A DNA stretch of 64,000 nt from BRHc4a sp049325055 (GCA_049325055.1 JBMOPB010000013.1:1-64000); one strand, 5' to 3'. Shown: positions 17,654 to 26,472, numbered from the stretch's first letter. Notes: generated by a model not told the origin, from the letters alone. A program made the numbers and translations.

Positions 17654-17701
17654 TGGTGAAATGCTTATAAGCCAAACAGATTTAGGAGGTGTACCTGAAA
17701 T

Positions 17702-18790
17702 ATGCCAGAAAAACCCATTAAGGGGGAAAAGCGGTTCTTCATGACCGGCAACGAAGTGGTGGCCTACGCCGCGGTTATGGCAAACGCCGATATAATGTAC
17801 GGCTATCCCATCACCCCCCAGAACGAGATCATGCATTACTGGACAAGGATGGCTCCCAAGTACGGGAAAGAGTTTCTGCAGACAGAGGATGAGCTGTCGG
17901 CCGGGTTTACAACGGTGGGCGGCGTTCTTGCCGGCAGGAAGTCCTTTACCGCCACCGCCGGCCCGGGCAACACTCTCATGCAGGAGCCCATTTCCATGGC
18001 CGAAGCCATGAGGCTGCCCATAGTGGTTGTAGTTCAGCAGAGGGGAGGCCCGTCAACCGCCACGGTTATTTATTCCCAGCAGGAGGTCACCATGACCACC
18101 ATCGGCGGCAACGGGGAAGGCTTCCGCGTTGTTTACTCCACCTCTAACCACCAGGAACTGTACGACTATACCATCAAGGCGTTCAACACCGCCTGGAAAT
18201 ACCGCTTCCCCACCTTTATACTGGGAGACGGCTACCAGGCCAAAATGAGGGAGTCACTGGTAATGTACGACCCTGAGGCCAGGGGCATCGAGATGGTTTC
18301 CTCAGAAGCCTATGTAGGCAAGCCCGGAGTGCCGGGAGTGGACAGGCCCCCCGGACAGTACCGCAACACCTACAACGTAGAGGAAGAGCTGTATGAGGTA
18401 GTGGAAAGCCTCCAAAAAGATTTTAACGCCATGGCTCCCTTTGTGGCCGAATACGACAGCCTGGCGGCCGACGAGTCCGACCTGGTGGTTGTATCCCACG
18501 GAGTAGTTTCCAGGGCTGTTAAAGAAGCCGTCAAGGAGCTGAGGGAACAGGGACTGAAGGTCGGCTACTTCCGGCCCATTACATTGCGCCCGATGGCCGA
18601 AAAAGAACTGAGGGAAGTGGCCAACAAGGCCAAGGCACTGCTTGTGGCTGAATCGTCCGTGGGACAGCTTGCCCGTTTGGTCAAGGATGCCATATACGGA
18701 TGCAGCGCCGACATAATACCCTTCTATAAGCCGGGAGTGGGCATAACCGCCGAGGAAGTGTCCTCCAAGGTCAGGTCGATACTGGGTTAA
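17702..18790 (+). CDS. korA: 2-oxoacid:ferredoxin oxidoreductase, alpha subunit (KorA/VorB-like)
   Basis: A 362-residue subunit carrying the pyrimidine-binding half of the thiamine-diphosphate enzyme: AYAAVMANADIMYGYPITPQNE at the start (split around residue 18-38) and the TEDELSAGFTTVGG region. Together with the beta and gamma subunits and a ferredoxin it oxidatively decarboxylates a 2-oxoacid to an acyl-CoA, reducing ferredoxin. A strong site (aggaggtgtacctgaaat) precedes the ATG. 2-Oxoglutarate or branched-chain/aryl 2-oxoacids are the likely substrates; sequence alone does not decide, so the symbol is provisional. Confidence 0.87.
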   Translation: MPEKPIKGEKRFFMTGNEVVAYAAVMANADIMYGYPITPQNEIMHYWTRMAPKYGKEFLQTEDELSAGFTTVGGVLAGRKSFTATAGPGNTLMQEPISMAEAMRLPIVVVVQQRGGPSTATVIYSQQEVTMTTIGGNGEGFRVVYSTSNHQELYDYTIKAFNTAWKYRFPTFILGDGYQAKMRESLVMYDPEARGIEMVSSEAYVGKPGVPGVDRPPGQYRNTYNVEEELYEVVESLQKDFNAMAPFVAEYDSLAADESDLVVVSHGVVSRAVKEAVKELREQGLKVGYFRPITLRPMAEKELREVANKAKALLVAESSVGQLARLVKDAIYGCSADIIPFYKPGVGITAEEVSSKVRSILG

Positions 18791-18818
18791 GGCCGGGAAG
18801 GCTTATATATACAGAAAA

Positions 18819-18917
18819 CGGCCATATGGCCGGACTGATGTTTTCATTTGTTATGTTTCAGAGATTTGCTTATTGAACGAAAGGGCTTTTGCTTGCCGGG
18901 TTTAAAGAGGCCCTTTT
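18819..18917 (+). promoter_or_regulatory. Palindrome and hairpin in the korA-korB gap
   Basis: The perfect palindrome cggccatatggccg (18819-18832) and a second stem aaagggc/gcccttt (about 18881-18916) lie in an unusual 154-base gap inside an operon whose other genes nearly touch. It may be an operator, a processing site or an attenuator; there is no strong T-run. Confidence 0.4.
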
Positions 18918-18944
18918 GCGGGAGATTGAAAGGAGGCTTTCATA

Positions 18945-19703
18945 ATGTCTGTACAGATAGCCATGCCCAAAAGCTGGCGAGTCGATACAAAACCGCATAA
19001 ATTTTGTCCCGGGTGCGGCCACGGCTTGGTTTTGAAGGCTCTGGGAGAAGCCATCGACGAACTGGGCATCCAGGACAGGGCGGTATACGGCTGTGATATC
19101 GGGTGCTCACTCCTTTCCTGGGATTTTTTCAACATCGACTCAATTCAGACCCACCACGGGAGGACCACCCCGGTAATCACCGGTATAAAAAGGGCAAATC
19201 CCGGTCTTATCGGCATTGCCTACATGGGCGACGGCGGCGGGTACGCCATAGGTTCCCAGCACCTGGTCAACGCGGCGGCCAGAAATGAAAAAATCACCGT
19301 TATACTGGTCAACAACACCCAGTACGGAATGACCGGCGGTCAGATGGCCCCAACCACCATGCCGGGCCAAAAGACCGAAACCAGTCCTTACGGGCGTGAT
19401 GCCGAAAAGACCGGTTATCCCACACAGGGCCCGGAAATGGTGGCTGCCATCACCCAGGAAGGGGCCTACGTGGCCAGGGGAACAGTATCAAATCCCAAGC
19501 AGCTTAAGGGTTTTATCAAGAAAGCACTGGAAAACCAGATCAACGGCAACGGGTTTTCCTTCGTAGAGGTGCTGTCCACATGCCCCACCAACTGGCGTAC
19601 CAACGCCGAGGAGACATGGAAATTCCTGGAGAAGGAAATGACCAAATATTTCAAGGTAGGAGAAATAAAAGTGCCAGAATCCCGGCATGAGGAGGGAAAA
19701 TAA
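18945..19703 (+). CDS. korB: 2-oxoacid:ferredoxin oxidoreductase, beta subunit (KorB-like)
   Basis: A 252-residue subunit holding the diphosphate half of thiamine diphosphate. The motif GDGGGYAIGS... to NNTQYGMTGGQ is clear, and KFCPGCGHGLV plus CDIGCS near the N-terminus supply cluster or structural cysteines. aaaggagg precedes the ATG. Its stop overlaps the korC start (taATG). It works with the neighbouring alpha, gamma and delta subunits in the cytoplasm. Confidence 0.9.
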   Translation: MSVQIAMPKSWRVDTKPHKFCPGCGHGLVLKALGEAIDELGIQDRAVYGCDIGCSLLSWDFFNIDSIQTHHGRTTPVITGIKRANPGLIGIAYMGDGGGYAIGSQHLVNAAARNEKITVILVNNTQYGMTGGQMAPTTMPGQKTETSPYGRDAEKTGYPTQGPEMVAAITQEGAYVARGTVSNPKQLKGFIKKALENQINGNGFSFVEVLSTCPTNWRTNAEETWKFLEKEMTKYFKVGEIKVPESRHEEGK

Positions 19704-20269
19704 TGGCTAAGGCGGTTAAAATCATTCTGGCCGGAGAAGGCGGCCAGGGTGTGCAGTCGGTGGCCGAGATTATCGCCGAGGCTGCCAATGAAGAAGGCCG
19801 GGAAGCCCTGTACATTCCCAATTTCGGCGTGGAGCAGCGGGGCGGGGTTTCGGTTGCTTATCTGCAGATCGGAGACGAGGCCATCGGATCACCCAAATTC
19901 CTTACGGCTGACATAGTAATTGCCTTGAGTGACAGGGCGGTTTACAGGACCCGCCAGTACGTGGGGCCGGACACAATTTTTGTTTACGACGCCGGCATAG
20001 AGGTGCCCCAGGACGCAATACCCGGGAACGCCAAGAAGGTCCTCGCCATTCCGGCCCTGCAGGTGGCCAACGAGGAACTGAACCCCCGGGTGTTCAACGT
20101 TATCATCATGGGGGCCGTTGTCAAGGCCACCAAGGTTGTAACAGATGAACGGGCCAAGGATGCAATTGAGAAAAAACTGGGTTACAAGTTTGAGAAGAAC
20201 CCCAAGCTCCGGGAACTCAACTTCAAGGCCATAGACCGGGGCGCCGAACTTGTGGCCGCTTTACTGTAG
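19703..20269 (+). CDS. korC: 2-oxoacid:ferredoxin oxidoreductase, gamma subunit (KorC-like)
   Basis: A 188-residue subunit with the family's opening ILAGEGGQGVQSVAEIIAEA (residues 8-27) and NFGVEQRGGVSVAYL, which contact CoA and the other subunits. Overlaps korB by one base and is followed after 13 bases by the ferredoxin subunit. Confidence 0.92.
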   Translation: MAKAVKIILAGEGGQGVQSVAEIIAEAANEEGREALYIPNFGVEQRGGVSVAYLQIGDEAIGSPKFLTADIVIALSDRAVYRTRQYVGPDTIFVYDAGIEVPQDAIPGNAKKVLAIPALQVANEELNPRVFNVIIMGAVVKATKVVTDERAKDAIEKKLGYKFEKNPKLRELNFKAIDRGAELVAALL

Positions 20270-20282
20270 GAGGTGGCTGAAA

Positions 20283-20570
20283 ATGACGCAAACTGTCGCC
20301 GGGAATTCTTCCGAAGTTAAAGCGCCGGATTTTAAAGCCAGGCCCTTTGAAGTGGAAAAAGGACTGTGGGCAATATTTCCCGGGCTGTGCAAGGGGTGTG
20401 GCCTGTGTATACAAAAATGCCCCAAGAAATGCATGTCCTGGTCCGACGTGCTGGGCGTGTACGGCACACCGTCGGTTGAAATAAACGACGAGTGCATAGC
20501 CTGTGGCATCTGCCAGACCGTATGCCCCGACTGCGCCATCAGCGTGGCCAAGAAAAAGGGTGAGAAATAA
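20283..20570 (+). CDS. korD: 2[4Fe-4S] ferredoxin subunit of the oxidoreductase (KorD-like)
   Basis: A 95-residue protein with two cluster motifs, CKGCGLCIQKCP and CIACGICQTVCP, each CxxCxxCxxxCP. It would pass electrons from the thiamine enzyme to soluble ferredoxin. The ATG at 20283 follows aggaggtggctgaaa; the longer in-frame start reads through the korC stop region and is not used. It comes last in the operon, before a terminator. Confidence 0.9.
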   Translation: MTQTVAGNSSEVKAPDFKARPFEVEKGLWAIFPGLCKGCGLCIQKCPKKCMSWSDVLGVYGTPSVEINDECIACGICQTVCPDCAISVAKKKGEK

Positions 20571-20592
20571 ACAGCAAAAAGTGGTTGTTTTT

Positions 20593-20632
20593 AAAGAGGC
20601 GGAGATTTAATCAATCCCCGGCCTCTTTTTTG
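20593..20632 (+). terminator. Terminator after the kor operon
   Basis: Stem aaagaggc/gcctcttt enclosing a long loop, followed by a T-run. Confidence 0.8.
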
Positions 20633-20706
20633 TTTGTAACAACCTGACACCGGTGGGAATACTTTTAAATATCCCGATTTATTCCGGTGTTTGAGGAGTG
20701 GCGTGA

Positions 20707-20898
20707 ATGACGGAAATTATGTCTCAAAGGTGTATAATCTGCGGCCAGGAAGGCGTTTATGTAGACGGGCTTTTATTAAGGGGCAGTTTCATCTGCGGAG
20801 ACTGTGAGCATAAACTGGTGAATTCCAGGTGTTGTGATTATATTTACGGTCTTTACATAAACGGGTTAAAAAAAATATGGCGTTGCACCGGAACCTGA
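20707..20898 (+). CDS. csfB: Anti-sigma-G factor Gin/CsfB
   Basis: A 63-residue zinc protein. Cys9 and Cys12 (CIICGQE), Cys30 and Cys33 (FICGDCE) form the two CxxC knuckles, followed by DYIYGLYINGLKKIW, which matches the Gin C-terminal helix. In B. subtilis CsfB keeps sigma-G (and sigma-E) in check during sporulation and lies between bofA and yaaO, as here. The 3' end overlaps a convergent HTH gene by 46 bases. Confidence 0.88.
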   Translation: MTEIMSQRCIICGQEGVYVDGLLLRGSFICGDCEHKLVNSRCCDYIYGLYINGLKKIWRCTGT

Positions 20899-21122
20899 CC
20901 CGTCATCTGGGAGCTGTTTTTTCTGGCCAGCCGCAGCCTGCGGTGGGCCATCTCTATATCGGCCTTTATCTGCCTGAGTTTTACCGGGTCGATTCCTGTT
21001 TCCCGTGCTATCTCGAAATCCGTAAGGCCCTTTTTCCACGCCCTGATCAGCCGGACCACATTGGTGCGGTATTTTTTTGACAGCAGTTTTTCGTCGATTT
21101 TTTCTGCCGACACGGGATTCAA
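20853..21122 (-). CDS. Small helix-turn-helix protein, convergent with csfB
   Basis: An 89-residue, basic, helical protein. The core LIRAWKKGLTDFEIARETGI followed by DPVKLRQIKADIE reads as an HTH. Start is TTG at 21122 behind a strong gaaaggag. Its last 15 codons overlap the csfB end on the other strand. I do not recognise a named family. Transcription regulation is plausible. An mRNA-level antisense effect on csfB would follow if it is transcribed during sporulation. Confidence 0.65.
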   Translation of the reverse strand: MNPVSAEKIDEKLLSKKYRTNVVRLIRAWKKGLTDFEIARETGIDPVKLRQIKADIEMAHRRLRLARKNSSQMTGQVPVQRHIFFNPFM

Positions 21123-21279
21123 CTCCTTTCCCGGGTTTTAGTTTTAAATAAAGCTTAATCAAATATAGTTTGCATCATTAAAAAGCTAATATTAATTAAA
21201 ATGTTGGTAATATGCAATTAAAACGCCATGAGATATAATTTCAGCATAAAATTATTTATTTTTGGTTCGATAACTCATT

Positions 21280-22734
21280 ATGAAAAAAAATCAATTTGAA
21301 ACACCTCTTGTGGATGCCATCTTAAAATACATTCTGTCGGGCCCTGCCAGATTCCATGTGCCGGGTCACGGCGGGGGAAAGGCTGCGCCGGGCGAACTGC
21401 TTTCCCTGGCGGGGCGGGACGTTTTTCTAATGGACGTTACCGAGCTGCCCGGGCTGGACGACCTGAACGGCCCTGCGGGAGTGATAGCCAGTGCCCAGGA
21501 ACTGGCCGCCGGAGCATTCGGGGCTGACAGGAGCTTCTTCCTGGCCAACGGGACCACCGGGGGACTGCAGGCGCTGATTCTTGCGTCCGGCCGTCCGGGG
21601 GACAGGCTTATACTGCCCAGGAACTGCCACCGCTCCATCATCGGGGGGCTTGTGCTGTCCGGAATGGACCCGGTTTTTATCACCCCATCCATTGTACCGG
21701 ACTTCAATTTTGCCGCCGGGGTTCCGGTGTCCTCGGTGGAAAGGGCTGTAACGGAAAACCCGGGCGCCAGGGCTGTTTTGTGTGTTCATCCCACCTACTA
21801 CGGTACGGCCGGGAATACTTGCGAAGCCGCCCGCCTGGCCCACGCCGCAGGGATGCCCCTTTTGGCCGACGAGGCCCACGGGTCCCACCTGTACTTTCAC
21901 CCGGACTTGCCGGAGGGGGCGCTTGAGTCCGGCGCCGACGCCTCGGTGCAGAGCCTGCATAAAACCGGCGGGTCTATGACACAGTCATCCGTTTTACACC
22001 TAAAGGGTACGCTCCTGGACCCCTGCAGGGTGTTTTCAGCTGTCAAAATGATACAGACAAGCAGTCCCTCTTATATACTGATGGCCTCACTGGACGCCGC
22101 CCGCAAGCAACTGGCCACCCGGGGGCATGAGATCTTGGGGGAGGTGCTGGAGGCGGCCCTGGAGCTGAGAGAGCGGCTTTCAGGCATAGGGGGAATAGAG
22201 GTTTTGGGGCCCCGGAACCTGGACGGGGACGCGGTATTTGCTTTTGATCCGTGCCGGGTGGTAATAAGGGTCAGCGGGCTGGGCCTCACAGGGTACCAGG
22301 CCTCCGGATGGCTGGCCCGGAACCATGGCATATATGTTGAAATGGCTGACAGGGATAACCTTGTTGTCGTTCTGGGGCTGGGGGCTTCACGGGAAGACTG
22401 CCGGAAACTGGCCCGGGCCGTAGGTGACTTTGCCAAAAGGGAGGGTAAGGGCCGTAACCTTTCACCTATTCCCGGAATGCCTGAACCCAGGATGGTTATG
22501 AATCCCAGGGACGCCTGGTTTGCCCCCTCCCGCCGGGTAAAGCTGGACCGTTCATCCGGGCTGGTGTGCGGGGAGTGGGTGGCGGTTTACCCCCCGGGAA
22601 TACCGGCGCTTCTTCCGGGGGAGGAGATAACCAGGGAGACGTTGAATTATTTAACCTCGGCCAGGGATGCCGGAGCCTGCTTCCAGGGCCCGGACGATCC
22701 CGGGCTGGAATATCTGAATGTAATTGACGGGTAG
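21280..22734 (+). CDS. PLP-dependent Orn/Lys/Arg decarboxylase family protein (YaaO-like)
   Basis: A 484-residue fold-type I PLP enzyme of the major amino-acid decarboxylase group. RFHVPGHGGGK lies near residue 25, LADEAHGSHL gives the cofactor Asp and SLHKTGGSMTQ the Schiff-base Lys228. The N-terminal wing domain of the inducible E. coli decarboxylases is absent, as in YaaO/SpeA of Bacillus. Arginine or lysine is a likely substrate, with agmatine or cadaverine as product. It occupies the yaaO position between csfB and tmk. Confidence 0.87.
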   Translation: MKKNQFETPLVDAILKYILSGPARFHVPGHGGGKAAPGELLSLAGRDVFLMDVTELPGLDDLNGPAGVIASAQELAAGAFGADRSFFLANGTTGGLQALILASGRPGDRLILPRNCHRSIIGGLVLSGMDPVFITPSIVPDFNFAAGVPVSSVERAVTENPGARAVLCVHPTYYGTAGNTCEAARLAHAAGMPLLADEAHGSHLYFHPDLPEGALESGADASVQSLHKTGGSMTQSSVLHLKGTLLDPCRVFSAVKMIQTSSPSYILMASLDAARKQLATRGHEILGEVLEAALELRERLSGIGGIEVLGPRNLDGDAVFAFDPCRVVIRVSGLGLTGYQASGWLARNHGIYVEMADRDNLVVVLGLGASREDCRKLARAVGDFAKREGKGRNLSPIPGMPEPRMVMNPRDAWFAPSRRVKLDRSSGLVCGEWVAVYPPGIPALLPGEEITRETLNYLTSARDAGACFQGPDDPGLEYLNVIDG

Positions 22735-22810
22735 GATTTAAGAATCGCAGGACATGCCCCCAGCATTTGTTTAAGCGAGTCAAAACTAAGCATTCAAGGA
22801 ATATAAAGCC

Positions 22811-23437
22811 ATGAAAAAAGGATTGTTTATAGTATTCGAAGGAATTGACGGTTCCGGCAAGACCACCCAGGCAGACCTGCTGGCCTCATCACTTTCAGAC
22901 GGCGGGTATGGAGTACTGGTCACAAGGGACCCGGGGGGAACAGCTCTGGGGGAAGGTCTTAGAAATGTACTGCTATACGGCGCCGGGCCCGTCGATCCGG
23001 TGGCCGAGGCGCTGCTGTACGGTGCGGCCAGGGCACAGCTGGTGGCCGAAAGGATAATCCCGGCCCTAAAGACTGGATCGGTGGTGATTTGCGACCGCTT
23101 TGCCGATTCCATGACTGCCTACCAGGGAGCGGGCAAGGGGCTGGACAGGGGTTTTCTTGAAGGTATCAACACATACGCATGTATGGGGCTGGAGCCGGAA
23201 ATAACCATACTGCTTGATATTGATCCTTCCATGGCCTTGGCCAGGCTCACCCGGCCAGCAGACCGCATGGAAAGGGAAGGGATAGAATTCTTGCAGCGGG
23301 TGCGGAAAGGATATTTGGACATGGCGGGGAGAAACCCGGGACGTTACCTGGTCATTGACGGGTCAATGCCGGCGCAAAAAATGTTTCCGTTGATCAGGTC
23401 CGCGGTGAACAGGTTGCTGGAGGAACGGTGGGTATGA
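22811..23437 (+). CDS. tmk: Thymidylate kinase (Tmk)
   Basis: A 208-residue kinase that makes dTDP from dTMP. P-loop GIDGSGKTT at 11-19, DRF motif in VICDRFADSM and a LID region near RPADRMEREG. Its stop overlaps the holB ATG (ATGA), the conserved Firmicute arrangement. Confidence 0.96.
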   Translation: MKKGLFIVFEGIDGSGKTTQADLLASSLSDGGYGVLVTRDPGGTALGEGLRNVLLYGAGPVDPVAEALLYGAARAQLVAERIIPALKTGSVVICDRFADSMTAYQGAGKGLDRGFLEGINTYACMGLEPEITILLDIDPSMALARLTRPADRMEREGIEFLQRVRKGYLDMAGRNPGRYLVIDGSMPAQKMFPLIRSAVNRLLEERWV

Positions 23438-24447
23438 TTTTGCTGGGGGATATTATCGGGCACGGGGAAATCATAAAAAACCTCAGGGGAGCGCTGGCTT
23501 CGGGCAGGGTGGCCCACGCCTACCTTTTTTCGGGCCCGGAAGGGGTGGGCAAAAGGACTACTGCCTTGGCTTTTGCGGCGGCACTGATGTGTAACCGGCC
23601 CATTGACGGCGCCGGGTGCGGGGAGTGCGACGGCTGCCGGAGGGTGGCCCGGGAGGTTCACCCTGATGTGTTGGTAATAGGGCCCGAAGGTTCTTCGGTC
23701 AGGATCAGCCAGGTCCGGCAGATGATCTCGGGGGTTCAGGGGGGGGCGGCCATGGCCCGCTGGACCGTAAGGATAGTGGACGGCGCCGACCTGATGACCA
23801 CGGAGGCCGCCAATTCCCTGCTAAAGACACTGGAGGAGCCTCTGCCCGGGGTGGTTTTCATACTGGTTGCCGCCAGGCCCCAGGCTATTCTTCCCACTAT
23901 AATTTCCCGCTGTCAGCATATGTATTTTCAACCCCTGTTGAAATACCAGCTTGTACAGGGTATGATAAGGGTTACGGGGGCGCCGGGGGAAGAGGTGGAT
24001 CTGGCGGCCTCGCTGGCCGGGGGAAGCCTGGGGAGGGCCCTGGATCTGTTTTCGGGCGGTCTTTACGCCAGGGACCGGGCTTACCGTGTTGTCACCGGCA
24101 TTGCCGGCGCTTCGGTGGAGGACGCGCTGGCGCTGGCGGGGGAAGCGGCCGGGAAGAAAGAAGATGCTATAATACTTCTGGACCTGATGATGATATGGTT
24201 CCGTGACGCGTTAACGTACAGGGAGACGGGAAAAGAGGCCTGTCTTATCAATTCGGACAGGAAGAATGAAGTGAGGGGCCTGGCCCGGTGTTACGGCACC
24301 GGCAGGCTTTTGGAAATAATAAGTGATATAGAGCGGGCTAAAAGCTCGCTGACAGCCAGCGCAAACGTTCAGCTGGCCCTGGAGGTTCTTTTCCTGGGGC
24401 TGGCCGGAATGGACCCGGGCGGACCCTGGCTGGAGGAGGTTATGTAG
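23434..24447 (+). CDS. holB: DNA polymerase III delta' subunit (HolB)
   Basis: A 337-residue clamp-loader subunit. It has a Walker A-like GPEGVGKRT (34-42), a zinc knuckle CGECDGC and SRCQHMYF as sensor. The ATG at 23434 stands nine bases after ggagga; the GTG six bases earlier would be too close. C-terminal collar domain present. A cofactor of dnaX-encoded tau. Confidence 0.93.
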   Translation: MILLGDIIGHGEIIKNLRGALASGRVAHAYLFSGPEGVGKRTTALAFAAALMCNRPIDGAGCGECDGCRRVAREVHPDVLVIGPEGSSVRISQVRQMISGVQGGAAMARWTVRIVDGADLMTTEAANSLLKTLEEPLPGVVFILVAARPQAILPTIISRCQHMYFQPLLKYQLVQGMIRVTGAPGEEVDLAASLAGGSLGRALDLFSGGLYARDRAYRVVTGIAGASVEDALALAGEAAGKKEDAIILLDLMMIWFRDALTYRETGKEACLINSDRKNEVRGLARCYGTGRLLEIISDIERAKSSLTASANVQLALEVLFLGLAGMDPGGPWLEEVM

Positions 24448-24450
24448 TGT

Positions 24451-25347
24451 ATGACGTACAGTGTAGTGGGAATCAGGTTTAAAAAGGCCGGGAAAATATA
24501 TTATTTTGATCCCGGAGATATGAGTTTTGGAGTTGAAGACGATGTAATTGTGGAAACCGCCAGGGGTATAGAATACGGTGAGGTTGTGATAGGCACCGCC
24601 GATGTCCCCGAGGAGGAGGTTGTCGCCCCTCTCAAAAAGGTTTTGCGCAAGGCCACGGATGAGGACAGGAAACAGCTGAAGGAAAACCGTGAGAAAGAGG
24701 TCCGGGCCTTCCAGGTTTGCCTGGATAAGATAGCGGCGCACGGCCTGCCCATGAAGCTGGTGGGGGTTGAGCAGACCTTCGACGGCAGCAAGATAATATT
24801 TTATTTCACCGCCGAAGGAAGGATAGATTTCAGGGAACTGGTGAAGGACCTGGCGGCGGTTTTCCGGACCCGTATAGAGCTGCGCCAGATTGGGGTCAGG
24901 GACGAGGCCAAGATGATGGGGGGCCTGGGCTGCTGCGGCAGGGAGCTTTGCTGCTCCACATGGCTTTCCGACTTTGCCTCGGTTTCCATCAGGATGGCCA
25001 AAGACCAGAACCTATCCCTGAATCCCACCAAGATCTCGGGAATTTGCGGCCGCCTCATGTGCTGCCTTAAATATGAAAACGACACTTATGAGCTGGCCCG
25101 GGAGGAGTTCCCCGAGGTGGGAAGCCATGTTGTCACGCCCGTGGGAGAGGGTAAGGTCACAAGTATAAATATCTTCAAGAAAACAGTCGCGGTGGAATTG
25201 AAAGAAAGCAAGGCTATCAAGGAGTTTTCCAGCAATGAGATTACTCCCAAGGGAGCGAGGGGTGAAAATGACACATCCCCTGGGCCAAATGATCAGGCAA
25301 ATGGAAACCAGGATGCAAGATCTTGCTGCAGATCTTGCAAAAATTAA
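24451..25347 (+). CDS. ricT: PSP1-domain protein RicT (YaaT)
   Basis: A 298-residue protein with a PSP1 domain. The cysteine groups GGLGCCGRELCC and GICGRLMCCLKYE match RicT, which in B. subtilis forms the iron-sulfur RicAFT complex that works with RNase Y and promotes sporulation and competence. Three bases after holB. The last 26 residues form a polar tail that overlaps yabA by 80 bases and ends with four clustered cysteines. Confidence 0.92.
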   Translation: MTYSVVGIRFKKAGKIYYFDPGDMSFGVEDDVIVETARGIEYGEVVIGTADVPEEEVVAPLKKVLRKATDEDRKQLKENREKEVRAFQVCLDKIAAHGLPMKLVGVEQTFDGSKIIFYFTAEGRIDFRELVKDLAAVFRTRIELRQIGVRDEAKMMGGLGCCGRELCCSTWLSDFASVSIRMAKDQNLSLNPTKISGICGRLMCCLKYENDTYELAREEFPEVGSHVVTPVGEGKVTSINIFKKTVAVELKESKAIKEFSSNEITPKGARGENDTSPGPNDQANGNQDARSCCRSCKN

Positions 25348-25597
25348 AAGGTACGTTCAACTGCTGGAGGATGAAAACTCAAGGCTCAAGACAGAGCTGG
25401 CCAGGGCTGTCCGGCCGGGCGGCAGCGGGAGCGTTGAAAGCCCGGGCGACCGGGAACCCCGGGGCATTGATAATCTTATGAACCTTTACGACCGGGGCTT
25501 TCACATCTGCAATGTGTATTTCGGCGGGGTCCGCAGCGGGGACTGCCTTTTTTGCGCCGCCTTCATGCAAAAGGGGCGGGCGGTGACGCCACCCTGA
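25268..25597 (+). CDS. yabA: Replication initiation control protein YabA
   Basis: A 109-residue protein: an N-terminal coiled coil (LGQMIRQMETRMQDLAADLA, near 5-24, onward to residue 50), a variable linker and a C-terminal zinc motif HICNVYFGG...CLFC. YabA binds DnaA and DnaN and restrains initiation. The ATG at 25268 follows gaggggtgaaa and lies inside the ricT frame; alternative upstream starts are poorer. Its stop overlaps the rsmI ATG (tgATG). Confidence 0.88.
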   Translation: MTHPLGQMIRQMETRMQDLAADLAKIKRYVQLLEDENSRLKTELARAVRPGGSGSVESPGDREPRGIDNLMNLYDRGFHICNVYFGGVRSGDCLFCAAFMQKGRAVTPP

Positions 25598-26463
25598 TGG
25601 ATACCAAGGGAATGCTTTATCTTTGCGCCACCCCCATCGGCAACCTTGAGGACATCACACTAAGGGCATTGCGGATTCTCAGGGAGGCGGACCTGGTTGC
25701 CGCCGAGGATACAAGGCGCACCAGAAAGCTCTTCAGTCATTACCAAATTCACACGCCGCTGACCAGCTATCATGACCATAACAGGCGCAGCAAGGGCCAG
25801 TACCTGATAGGGCAGCTGCTGGAGGGAAAGAATATCGCCCTGGTCACTGACGCCGGTTTGCCCGGGGTGTCCGATCCCGGGGAGGAGCTGGCTGCCATGG
25901 CGGTTGAAGAAGGAATAAAGGTGGTGCCGGTGCCGGGGCCCAGCGCCTCTCTGACCGCGCTGGTGGCATCCGGGCTTCCTGCCGGGAGGTTTTGCTTTGA
26001 GGGGTTTCTGCCGGCCAGGGGAAAGGCCAGAACAGCCAGGCTGGAGGATCTCAGGCCGGAAAAGAGGACCATGCTGTTTTACGAGGCCCCTCACCGCCTG
26101 GAGTCCACCCTGTCGGACATGCTGAAAGTGCTGGGCGACAGGAGAGTATGTGTGGCCCGGGAGCTGACCAAGGTTTATGAGGAAATCTGGAGGGGTAACC
26201 TGCAGGATGCGGTTGAAAAGTTTGGCCGGAATACTCCAAAAGGAGAGATAACACTGGTGCTGGAAGGGGCCCGGGCTGAGGAGCCCGGAGGGGCCGGGGG
26301 CATCAGTTTTTCGGCGGAAGCTTTGGTCTCCATGGTTCAGGACTTCGAAATCAGGGGGCTGACCCGCAAGGAGGCTATAAAAGAGGCATCGATAAAGGCC
26401 GGACTGCCTAAAAGGGAAGTCTATGACGCCCTGCTGCAGCAAAAAAAAACAGGGGGTGGATAA
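25597..26463 (+). CDS. rsmI: 16S rRNA (cytidine-1402-2'-O)-methyltransferase RsmI
   Basis: A 288-residue tetrapyrrole-methylase-fold enzyme. CATPIGNLEDITLRA near the start, EDTRRTRKLF and the loop DAGLPGVSDPGEEL are family hallmarks; a C-terminal helical domain follows. It modifies the decoding site of 16S rRNA. The start overlaps the yabA stop. The 3' end overlaps the terminator of the convergent abrB-like gene. Confidence 0.95.
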   Translation: MDTKGMLYLCATPIGNLEDITLRALRILREADLVAAEDTRRTRKLFSHYQIHTPLTSYHDHNRRSKGQYLIGQLLEGKNIALVTDAGLPGVSDPGEELAAMAVEEGIKVVPVPGPSASLTALVASGLPAGRFCFEGFLPARGKARTARLEDLRPEKRTMLFYEAPHRLESTLSDMLKVLGDRRVCVARELTKVYEEIWRGNLQDAVEKFGRNTPKGEITLVLEGARAEEPGGAGGISFSAEALVSMVQDFEIRGLTRKEAIKEASIKAGLPKREVYDALLQQKKTGGG

Positions 26464-26472
26464 ACCCCCTGG
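26441..26472 (-). terminator. Terminator of the AbrB-like gene
   Basis: On the minus strand, ccaggggg/cccctg with a short loop is followed by a run of nine T. It lies within the last codons of rsmI. Confidence 0.75.
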
